DNA of 32,625 bases from Candidatus Gastranaerophilales bacterium (lineage in GTDB: Bacteria > Cyanobacteriota > Vampirovibrionia > Gastranaerophilales > Gastranaerophilaceae). The first letter of the stretch is position 1, and every line of letters starts with the position of its first letter. The DNA is taken from contig CALVET010000077.1 in the NCBI GenBank assembly GCA_944326675.1, positions 1 to 32,625 on the forward strand, given 5' to 3'. Below the pieces are notes generated by a model, which was not told the DNA's origin, made no database searches, and saw only the letters and a program-made list of their open reading frames with translations. A program made the translations under genes and the position numbers. Shown here one piece after another: positions 24,515 to 31,196 of the stretch.

Positions 24515-25609
24515 TTATTTGTTTTCTATTTCTTTGGGTTTTGCAATTGCATCTTTAACTTTAACCCCTAAATAAATTCCAAGTCCCGATAAAATGCTCA
24601 ATAATAAATAAGATGTATAGGCTATAGCATTGTTTTTTGCAACTTTTTTTGCAAGTTCACCGCTCAACATTTCTTTCGCAATTTTGTTACCTTTGATTGT
24701 TGCAAGACCTTCTTCGAGAAGAGTTGGTAAAAATGTTAGGAATGTTAATTTGCCGGCATTATTTTTTATAAACGTTGTTGCACTGTCAAGCTTGCCTTCG
24801 GGTTTTTCGTCTTCTGCTTTTTTTGTTGTGAACATAGCAATTAGGGCTATAGGAAGAGCAAGAACGCTTAAATTTCTGCTTTTTTGAAGTATTTTTCCGA
24901 TTTTGCTTAAGTTTCCATTCATTGCGTGTCCTATTTCATGAAAAGCGCATAATTTTATTTTTTTATCTGGCAATACAACTTTTTTACTAGCAAAAGCATA
25001 GCAAGCGTTTTCGCCAGACATCATTGCTGCGCTATAGACTTTGGAAATAAATCTTCTAAGTCCTTTTGGCAAAAATTTAAAGATTCCTTCGTTTATTTCT
25101 TTTTCCATAATTTTATCTATTTCGTCAGCATTTTCCATTGTTGCCTTAATTATTTCTACCCCTTTTTCTTTAAGGCCGGTTGATTTTATTGCGTTGTTGG
25201 CTGCATTTTCTACTGAGGCAATTTGTTCACTGGATAACCCTTCACTTAGTTGATTTAGTTTTTTTAATATGTTCGGACCCGCTAACTTAGAAGGGAATTT
25301 TGTTATATTTGCAACAATTGACCCAATAAGGCTTCCTCCTATAGTTGCTCCTATACCAGGTTTTTTATATGTTTTTTCTGTCGTTTTGTTTTCGCTATTG
25401 TTTAAATTAAATACATCGCTTGATGGTGTTTTTTCTAATTTTTGTGAGTTATTTATAAATTCTTTTTTAAATTCTTCTAGCTCAAGTTGTCTTGTCTCAC
25501 CTTTGCTATCTACAAGTGTAACAATATTATTGTTTTTTGTTGCTGTGACTGTATTACCATCTTTTGTTTTGTACGTAAAACTTGTAAAGGGCTTAACTGA
25601 TTCTGGCAT
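24515..25609 (-). CDS. putative membrane HEIGH metalloprotease
   Basis: A 364-residue protein, ATG with AAAGG upstream. Residues 1-80 are polar and low-complexity. A Gly-rich hydrophobic stretch follows at about 85-103. The core motif is LCAFHEIGHAMNG (H224, E225, H228), then a membrane segment (about 247-261). FLPTLLEEGLATIKGNKIAK (20 residues) supplies E299/E300, a plausible third zinc ligand. A last membrane segment lies at about 330-350. The HExxH plus downstream EExxA layout is that of membrane-linked gluzincins, but I cannot place it in a named family. An inactivated fragment homologous to residues about 278-318 lies at 30874-31052, so the family has local paralogues. It is transcribed toward the glycan locus. 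Confidence 0.65.
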   Translation of the reverse strand: MPESVKPFTSFTYKTKDGNTVTATKNNNIVTLVDSKGETRQLELEEFKKEFINNSQKLEKTPSSDVFNLNNSENKTTEKTYKKPGIGATIGGSLIGSIVANITKFPSKLAGPNILKKLNQLSEGLSSEQIASVENAANNAIKSTGLKEKGVEIIKATMENADEIDKIMEKEINEGIFKFLPKGLRRFISKVYSAAMMSGENACYAFASKKVVLPDKKIKLCAFHEIGHAMNGNLSKIGKILQKSRNLSVLALPIALIAMFTTKKAEDEKPEGKLDSATTFIKNNAGKLTFLTFLPTLLEEGLATIKGNKIAKEMLSGELAKKVAKNNAIAYTSYLLLSILSGLGIYLGVKVKDAIAKPKEIENK

Positions 25610-25768
25610 ATAGCAAACCTTTCTTTTTGTATTAATATATTATATATAAAAATTATTTTTTATCTGATTTGCCATAAAAACCTATGTTTGTTAAATATTG
25701 TTAATTTTGATTACAAAAAATAATATAAATTATATTATCCCCTCTTTTGCTTTTAGATTACTTTTTTA

Positions 25769-26290
25769 TTATATATTTTTTATAATCTTTGCAGGGTTTC
25801 CCGCAACAATAACATTATCAGGTACATCCTTGGTTACAACAGAACCTGCTCCAACAACCGAGTTCTCGCCTATTGTTACTCCTCTTAAAATAGTTGCACC
25901 TGCTCCAATCCAGCAATTCTTTTTTATATGAATGGGTAAACAGGTTATTATTGCTCTTTCATCTAGATCATGATTATTTGAAATTAATTGAACATTGGCT
26001 GCAAGCATTGTATTATCTTCAATAACTATTCCGCCTGAAGCCATTATTAAAGAGCCATTCATTACAACAACATTGTTTCCGATTTTGACTTTATTCAGGC
26101 ATACTCCGTTTATGGGGGTTCTTATGTCGGTATTATTTCCTTTGGTTGGAATTAAATCATCTAAAAGCTTTTTGTATTCGTTTGAATAAGGCATTGTGTG
26201 ATTTAGTTTCCATATATTTTGAATTTCTTTTTTGTAGAATTCTTTTTCTTTGTCATTTAATTTTCCCATGTCAATTCTTAGTTCTTCCAT
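25769..26290 (-). CDS. hexapeptide-repeat acetyltransferase (maltose/galactoside O-acetyltransferase-like)
   Basis: A 173-residue left-handed beta-helix acyltransferase. A helical N-terminus (to about 50) is followed by hexapeptide turns: [25 protein letters not shown] (as [12 protein letters not shown] and GGIVIED), a loop with the catalytic His in NNHD, then [23 protein letters not shown] and [20 protein letters not shown] (20 residues). The family acetylates sugars or other small acceptors with acetyl-CoA. It starts 15 bases after the DUF3737 gene and must share its transcript. GGA precedes the ATG. Its acceptor is unknown; it is outside the glycan locus, but an accessory role there is conceivable. 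Confidence 0.9.
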   Translation of the reverse strand: MEELRIDMGKLNDKEKEFYKKEIQNIWKLNHTMPYSNEYKKLLDDLIPTKGNNTDIRTPINGVCLNKVKIGNNVVVMNGSLIMASGGIVIEDNTMLAANVQLISNNHDLDERAIITCLPIHIKKNCWIGAGATILRGVTIGENSVVGAGSVVTKDVPDNVIVAGNPAKIIKNI

Positions 26291-26305
26291 ATTTTTTCCT
26301 TTGTT

Positions 26306-27166
26306 TTATGCTGATATTTTTTCTTCTTTTCTGATTGTAATTTTTCCGCTGCATTTTTTAACTGCATCTTTTCTTATGATTTCACCTACGGAATCAGCTA
26401 TTATAATTCCTGATTTAGGGTTTTTTATAGATGTAATACGCCCTATAATTGTTGCTTCAACATCCGAATATTCAAAAGAAAGGTCGCAGTCAATCATTTC
26501 GCAGTTTATGAGTTTTAAATTTTTGCAGTAACATAATGGTTGTGTTCCGATAATTTTACAGTTAACTAGTGTTAGGTTTTCTGAAAACCATCCTAAATAC
26601 TCACCTTTTATTGTTGAATTTTTAACCGTAATATTTTTAGAATGCCAAAATGCGTCTTTGGTATCAAGTTTTGAATTTTTTATTGATAAATTTCTCATAT
26701 ATTGAAAGGAATATTTGCCTTGCATTTCTATATTATCAATATCAACATTCTTTGATTCAAATAAGAAATATTCTGAATTTATTTTTGAATTAGATATTGA
26801 AATATTTTTACATTTCCAGCCAAATTCCGATGAGTTAATTTTTGAATTATGAATTTTTATTTTCTTACATTCTCTAAGACATTTAATTCCTGAAATGTTA
26901 CAATCGTTTATTGTTCCATCGTTTGAATACCACAATGGTGCTCTGGTGAGTTCGTCTATTTTTGAATTTATAAGGCTGAATTTTTTTGCATGCCACATAG
27001 GGTATCTTAATGAAAATGAGCAATTTTTTACTTCGAAATTTCGACATTCTTTCAAAACTGATTCGCCATCTGCTTTACCTTTAAATAGGCAGTTTACCAC
27101 TGAAGCGTTTTTTAAATTATACAAGGAACGTTCTTCATCAAAAATTCGATTTTCGATTATTTTCAT
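26306..27166 (-). CDS. DUF3737 beta-helix protein
   Basis: A 286-residue protein matching DUF3737: FDEERSLYNLKNASVVNCLF, ADGESVLKECRN, LRYPMWHAK, RAPLWYSNDGTINDCNISGIK (as RAPLWYSNDG and CNISGIK), CLRECKKIKI and SEFGWKCKN. It is built of about 20-residue turns of the form (hydrophobic)x(N)(S/C)xI, consistent with a right-handed parallel beta-helix. Function is unknown for the family. In the databases I recall it next to LysR regulators and hexapeptide acetyltransferases, exactly as here, which suggests a conserved three-gene unit. AAAGGAG lies nine bases before the ATG. There is no signal peptide, so it is cytoplasmic. Confidence 0.88.
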   Translation of the reverse strand: MKIIENRIFDEERSLYNLKNASVVNCLFKGKADGESVLKECRNFEVKNCSFSLRYPMWHAKKFSLINSKIDELTRAPLWYSNDGTINDCNISGIKCLRECKKIKIHNSKINSSEFGWKCKNISISNSKINSEYFLFESKNVDIDNIEMQGKYSFQYMRNLSIKNSKLDTKDAFWHSKNITVKNSTIKGEYLGWFSENLTLVNCKIIGTQPLCYCKNLKLINCEMIDCDLSFEYSDVEATIIGRITSIKNPKSGIIIADSVGEIIRKDAVKKCSGKITIRKEEKISA

Positions 27167-27255
27167 TTAAAAGTCTCCTTTAAGATTTTAGTGTAAATCT
27201 TTGGTATAACGATTAAAACTGACACCGTAAAATATGTATAAGACAAAAAGAGTCG

Positions 27256-27285
27256 ATAAGAATTCATACTTCTTTATGTTCTTAT
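27256..27285. promoter_or_regulatory. dyad, candidate LysR operator
   Basis: ATAAGAA (27256-27262) and TTCTTAT (27279-27285) are perfect inverted arms; inside them CATA and TATG also pair, with a 2-base offset. It lies between the LysR gene and the DUF3737 start, the expected place for an operator of that regulator. Confidence 0.4.
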
Positions 27286-27339
27286 TATTTACGATTTAGC
27301 ATGAAATAGCAAATACTTATATTAAATAATTAATTATGC

Positions 27340-28239
27340 CTAAAAAGCATTGCTAAAATTATCTTGTAATTCTTTTAAAAATAGTTTTGCAGGCTTTGAA
27401 AATACTTGGTTTTTCTTCCAAGCAATGGAAACTGAAACCTCCAGTTTGGGTTCAAGCGGTCTAAACTCCAAAGGGCTGTTAAGCGTATCTGCTATTAACC
27501 TATCCAGTCCGAGAGTGTAGCCTATCTTTTCTTCTGTCATAACTGCTGCGTTATATAAAAGATTATATGTTCCTGCTATGTTTAATTTATCAAAATCTTT
27601 GCCAAACCAATTGATAATCGGATTGTTTTTAAAAGTTTTTTTAATTGCCTGTCTTGAAATTAAAATCGGCAAATTTATAATATCTTCGATTTTTATACTT
27701 TTCTTTTTTGTTAAAGGATCATCTTTTCTTAATAAAATACCCCAAGTGTCTTTTTCGGCCAAATTTATATAATTGTATTTTTCAGGAATAAAGGGTTCAA
27801 TAAATATGCAAAAATCCAAAATTCCTTTATCAAGTTTTTCCGATAAATCTTCACTATCACCTGATACTATGTGGAATTTAATTTTCGGGTAGTTATTTTG
27901 TAATATTTTCATTACATTGGCTATGATTTTTATTGTTTTCGTTTCACCTGCACCAATATAAATATCGCCCGCAACCTCATCTTTAATTGAGGTAAATTCG
28001 CTTTCTGTTTTTTCAACAAGTTCTATTATTTCTTGTGCCCGTTTTCTTAAAATCATTCCTTCTGGTGTAAGAGTAATGTTTTTAGAGCCTCTAATAAAAA
28101 GCTTTTGCCCGAGTTCCTGCTCTAAATCTTGTAATTGCCTTGATAGAGTAGGTTGAGTTAAGTGCATAGAATTTGCAGCTTTTGTTATATTGCCGATTTC
28201 GGCGACTGTTAAAAAATATTTTAAAACCCTTATTTCCAT
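27340..28239 (-). CDS. LysR family transcriptional regulator
   Basis: A 299-residue regulator. The N-terminal helix-turn-helix is classic (VLKYFLTVAEIGNITKAANS, then LTQPTLSRQLQDLEQELGQKLF). The C-terminal part is a periplasmic-binding-like effector domain (from about 90: GDIYIGAGETKTIKIIANVM). It belongs to the common LysR group that controls adjacent genes; here DUF3737 and the acetyltransferase lie directly downstream on the same strand. The effector is unknown. There is no Shine-Dalgarno, and the promoter lies so close that the message could be leaderless. Confidence 0.95.
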   Translation of the reverse strand: MEIRVLKYFLTVAEIGNITKAANSMHLTQPTLSRQLQDLEQELGQKLFIRGSKNITLTPEGMILRKRAQEIIELVEKTESEFTSIKDEVAGDIYIGAGETKTIKIIANVMKILQNNYPKIKFHIVSGDSEDLSEKLDKGILDFCIFIEPFIPEKYNYINLAEKDTWGILLRKDDPLTKKKSIKIEDIINLPILISRQAIKKTFKNNPIINWFGKDFDKLNIAGTYNLLYNAAVMTEEKIGYTLGLDRLIADTLNSPLEFRPLEPKLEVSVSIAWKKNQVFSKPAKLFLKELQDNFSNAF

Positions 28240-28245
28240 ATATTT

Positions 28246-28275
28246 ATTTTATTTAAAATTAGACTTAGTCGTCAA
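28246..28275 (-). promoter_or_regulatory. promoter of the LysR gene, possibly leaderless
   Basis: Minus strand: TTGACG (28270-28275), an 18-base spacer and TAAAAT (28246-28251). The -10 ends six bases before the ATG (28237-28239), so transcription would start at about the start codon. Confidence 0.6.
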
Positions 28276-28415
28276 CCGTTCAAAATTGTTTTTAAATTTT
28301 CCTTGATATTTAAAGGTTTTAGGGTTTTAAATTCGGGTACATGGGTCTTATTTGTGCATGTTTTGTTACGAAATATTAATATAAATCTTATTTTTTTTAA
28401 AGTTTCTATTCTAAA

Positions 28416-28444
28416 GTGACGTTTAAAATATTGTAGTTTATAAT
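28416..28444 (+). promoter_or_regulatory. promoter of the mosaic protein gene
   Basis: GTGACG (28416-28421), a 17-base spacer and TATAAT (28439-28444), followed by AAGGTG (28450-28455) and the ATG at 28465. Confidence 0.55.
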
Positions 28445-28464
28445 TAGTAAAGGTGTGGCATATT

Positions 28465-30771
28465 ATGGCGGGCGAAACTGAAGCAGTTAGTGGTGTTCAA
28501 AATTTAGTGTATTTTTTAAAACTTAAAGGGATAGAAGCAACTGAAGAAGATATTAATTCAATATTTAGCGAATCTCTTAGTGATGGGCAAGAAGTGCTTG
28601 ATAATAATGCTTTAGTTCAGGAATTGTCGCAAAATTATAGTTTAGATCCCGATGATGAAGAATTAATGACTCTTGTCGGAACAATAAGTGCGCGCGATGG
28701 CGTGCTTGATAGCGTATCTTATCAAGACTTGAATCAAGTGTACACCGATACAAATGCGGGCAACGTAATGCCTGAATGTTTTAAAGGCAAAAGTGCTGAT
28801 AAAATTCAAAAAAGTGAAGATGGACAATATTATGTCACTATTGATAAATTTGATAAGAATAAAGACGATAATATAGATTGTATATCAAGGTTAATTTATA
28901 ACATTTATGGTGTGTCTTTGTATTCTGATGAAGGAAGAGAGATATATCAAAAATTGGTTGAAGCGAACCCTGAAGTATTATTGGAGGATTACAACGAAAC
29001 GGTAATACATCCAAATCAAGAAATTGTATTGGTAGATCTTTCTGAGACAGCAGCAGTTCCGCCTGAAGATACAGAAGGAACCGGAGATGATAATCAAGAA
29101 TATACTCAGAATGTTACATTAACTGATGAGCAGGTTCAGCAATATGCTCAACAATTGCATGATGCTGCAAATGGACTTTTTGTTGCCGATATAACGGGCA
29201 TTAACCAAATGTTGGATAATTCCGAGTTGTCAGCAGATGACTGGGCAAATATATTAAATTATTATAATTCTGAATATGAAAACAGTTTTGTTCAGGATAT
29301 TGACAGCATTCTTTCCGGTAGTGATAAAACAAAAATATATGACAAAATGACTAAAAAAATGTTAGAATCTGCCCAACAAGGTAATCCTGAAGCAATAAAT
29401 CTTTTGTGCTCTGAAATGTATAATGCAACTGCCGGAAAATTAGGAACAGCAGATGAATTTGTAGAATGTTTGTTTAGTAATGCAAGCGATGAAGATCTTG
29501 CCAATATAATGGATAATTATACTGCTGTAACTGGTTCTGAAATTTATAAAGATATTGAAAATGATTTTTCCGGCGAAACCGAACAAAATTATATAAATAG
29601 ATTACAAACTGCATATCAAAATGCAAAAGGAGCAGAATACAATGGCTGGGATGATGGCGATTTAAGTATTCAAGATAATGCTAGCAACTTTGTAACAGGT
29701 GTAACTGATAAAGTTAAAGAACAAGTTTCAGGTGTTGTTTCAGCTGTTACCGAGCATCCTGTAATTACAGCCGGTGCAGCAGGTTTGATAACGGGTGCAT
29801 GTATAATAGGCGGACCTGTCGTAGTTGCAGGAGTTGGCTTATTTGGTTTGGGTACTGCTATATATGGTGGTATCAAGGCAATTGGAGAAACTATAACCGG
29901 TATGAATAATTATAATAATGCCACAACTGACGCTCAGGCTGCTGAAGCTATGCAAGATATAGGTGGAAGCGCACTGGAAGTTGGTGAAAGTGCAGCATTA
30001 GCTGCTATGAGTGCGGCTCAAACGGTTAATGCGGTAAATACGGCAAGAAATGCAGCGGGAGCTGCTACTGCTGCTGCAAATTCAGCCGATGATGCAGCAA
30101 GAGCAGCTGCTCAAGCAGGTACAAATTCAGCCGATGACGCAGCAAGAGCGGGTGCTCAAGCAGGTGCAAATTCAGCTGATGACGCAGCAAGAGCAGGGGC
30201 TCAAGCAGGTGCAAATTCAGCCGATGACGCAGCAAGAGCGGGTGCTCAAGCGGGTACAAACTCAGCCGATGACGCAGCAAGAGCGGGTGCTCAAGCGGGT
30301 GCAAATTCAGCCGATGACGCAGGAAATGCAGGGGCTCAAGCAGGTGCAAACTCAGCCGATGACGCAGGAAATGCAGGGGCTCATGCCGGCGGATCAAATA
30401 GCAGTGAATCATCACAAGGTGCAACTGGTTCTGCCGATAATACTACAAGGAATGTAGATGCGCAAAGAGGTTCCGGATTTACGGAATGGAAACAAACTAA
30501 ATATGCTAAACAAGTTGAACCATTAGATGATGTATTGAGTGAATTAAATGATGTAGCTGAAAACGTAGTAGACCCCGCTCAAATTCAAGCCTTACAAGAG
30601 GCAATAAAAAACTTTATGCTTAATCCTACTGATAGAAAAGTATTTCGTCAATTAATAAGAATGGTACATCCTGATGTAGGTTCTGTTGAAGGACTAAGTG
30701 CACAGCAATTGGAAGAAATTGCAAAAGTAATAAACCCCATATTTGATGCGGTAACAAAAACAGCGGTGTAA
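28465..30771 (+). CDS. mosaic protein: LysM-like, annexin-like repeats, Ala-rich repeats, J-domain-like end
   Basis: A 768-residue acidic protein from the ATG at 28465 (AAGGTG nine bases upstream; the in-frame GTG at 28453 lies within that site). Domains by eye: an N-terminal helical region (1-95); a segment with an EF-hand-like DKNKDDNID (130-138) that merges into a LysM-like stretch (DCISRLIYNIYG ... IYQKLVEANPEV ... IHPNQEIVLV, 138-190); two annexin-like repeats (about 226-300 and 312-385; the second has GKLGTADEFVECLF, LANIMDNY and YKDIENDFSGE); a Gly/Ala/Val-rich hydrophobic segment (433-475); seven 15-residue repeats (539-643); and a final helical domain with FRQLIRMVHPDV (HPD at 735-737), like J-domain helices II-III. 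No signal peptide. A peptidoglycan or membrane-associated structural or chaperone-recruiting protein is possible. Individual domain calls are moderate to tentative. Confidence 0.6.
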   Translation: MAGETEAVSGVQNLVYFLKLKGIEATEEDINSIFSESLSDGQEVLDNNALVQELSQNYSLDPDDEELMTLVGTISARDGVLDSVSYQDLNQVYTDTNAGNVMPECFKGKSADKIQKSEDGQYYVTIDKFDKNKDDNIDCISRLIYNIYGVSLYSDEGREIYQKLVEANPEVLLEDYNETVIHPNQEIVLVDLSETAAVPPEDTEGTGDDNQEYTQNVTLTDEQVQQYAQQLHDAANGLFVADITGINQMLDNSELSADDWANILNYYNSEYENSFVQDIDSILSGSDKTKIYDKMTKKMLESAQQGNPEAINLLCSEMYNATAGKLGTADEFVECLFSNASDEDLANIMDNYTAVTGSEIYKDIENDFSGETEQNYINRLQTAYQNAKGAEYNGWDDGDLSIQDNASNFVTGVTDKVKEQVSGVVSAVTEHPVITAGAAGLITGACIIGGPVVVAGVGLFGLGTAIYGGIKAIGETITGMNNYNNATTDAQAAEAMQDIGGSALEVGESAALAAMSAAQTVNAVNTARNAAGAATAAANSADDAARAAAQAGTNSADDAARAGAQAGANSADDAARAGAQAGANSADDAARAGAQAGTNSADDAARAGAQAGANSADDAGNAGAQAGANSADDAGNAGAHAGGSNSSESSQGATGSADNTTRNVDAQRGSGFTEWKQTKYAKQVEPLDDVLSELNDVAENVVDPAQIQALQEAIKNFMLNPTDRKVFRQLIRMVHPDVGSVEGLSAQQLEEIAKVINPIFDAVTKTAV
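30079..30393 (+). repeat. seven in-frame 45-bp tandem repeats
   Basis: Units encode NSADDAARAGAQAGA or close variants. Units 1-5 have AARA(A/G)AQAG; units 6-7 have AGNAGA(Q/H)AG. Nucleotide identity between neighbours is very high, suggesting recent expansion by slippage or unequal recombination. Copy number is likely variable between strains. Confidence 0.97.
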
Positions 30772-30812
30772 GCTTTATAGGCAAGTAAAAGTGAATACAA
30801 ATCTTTATCATA

Positions 30813-30846
30813 AAAGTCGGACTATTATTTTTAACAGTCCGACTTT
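30813..30846. terminator. intrinsic terminator-like hairpin
   Basis: A perfect 11-bp stem AAAGTCGGACT (30813-30823) / AGTCCGACTTT (30836-30846) with a 12-base loop, 42 bases after the mosaic gene stop. The T-run is short on the plus strand; on the minus strand it would end with TTTT. Confidence 0.75.
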
Positions 30847-30873
30847 CAAGTTGTATTTTATTTAAATAAAATT

Positions 30874-31052
30874 TTATTTTGCTTTATCTGCAAGTATTGT
30901 TTCTTGTTGTTTTTGAAACTTAAATTGCCATTATTAACCAAATTTTCAGCTGCTTTCTGACCTCTTAACGAAGCTATTTCTTCTTCTGCTACCATTGGCA
31001 TAAAAGATAGCATAGTTAGGATACCTGCATTTTTTTTGATAAAATCGGCTAT
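30874..31052 (-). pseudogene. remnant of a HEIGH-metalloprotease paralogue
   Basis: Read on the minus strand it encodes ADFIKKNAGILTMLSFMPM, then VAEEEIASLRGQKAAENLV. This aligns closely with residues about 278-318 of the protein at 24515-25609 (TFIKNNAGKLTFLTFLPTLL / EEGLATIKGNKIAKEMLS). A TAA lies just upstream in frame (31056-31058), no start is present, and the HEIGH half is absent. A likely frameshift after NNGN leads to an alternative end FKFQKQQETILADKAK with a stop at 30874-30876. This is a truncated, dead copy. Confidence 0.8.
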
Positions 31053-31196
31053 TTTTTATTTTTTTAAAAATATGGCAATATTTATTTTTTATTGTTTTTG
31101 CTTGTTTAGAAATATAATAAAATTATAAACATTCTTAATTAAATGAATTATTCAACTAATGGCTAAATATAAATTGCAAAAAATTTAAGGTAAAAT

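Larger units (their letters stand above)
30772..31196. other. 425-base region without intact gene
   Basis: It holds the terminator of the mosaic gene (30813-30846), a minus-strand dead fragment of a HEIGH-protease paralogue (30874-31052) and an AT-rich stretch (31053-31190) that ends in AAGG before the next start. No RNA gene is visible. Confidence 0.8.

Noticed and set aside
25721..25740. AT-only palindrome TAATATAA/TTATATTA as terminator or operator
   Set aside because: AT-only symmetry is expected by chance in such AT-rich spacers; no T-run or GC core.
30079..30393. CRISPR array
   Set aside because: Units are contiguous, in-frame and have no unique spacers; there are no cas genes.
30050..30457. 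Long Gln/Met-rich plus-strand frame and Leu/His-rich minus-strand frame over the tandem repeats
   Set aside because: A 45-bp repeat without stops stays open in several frames; only the Ala/Asp/Gly frame continues into conserved-looking domains with a ribosome site and promoter.
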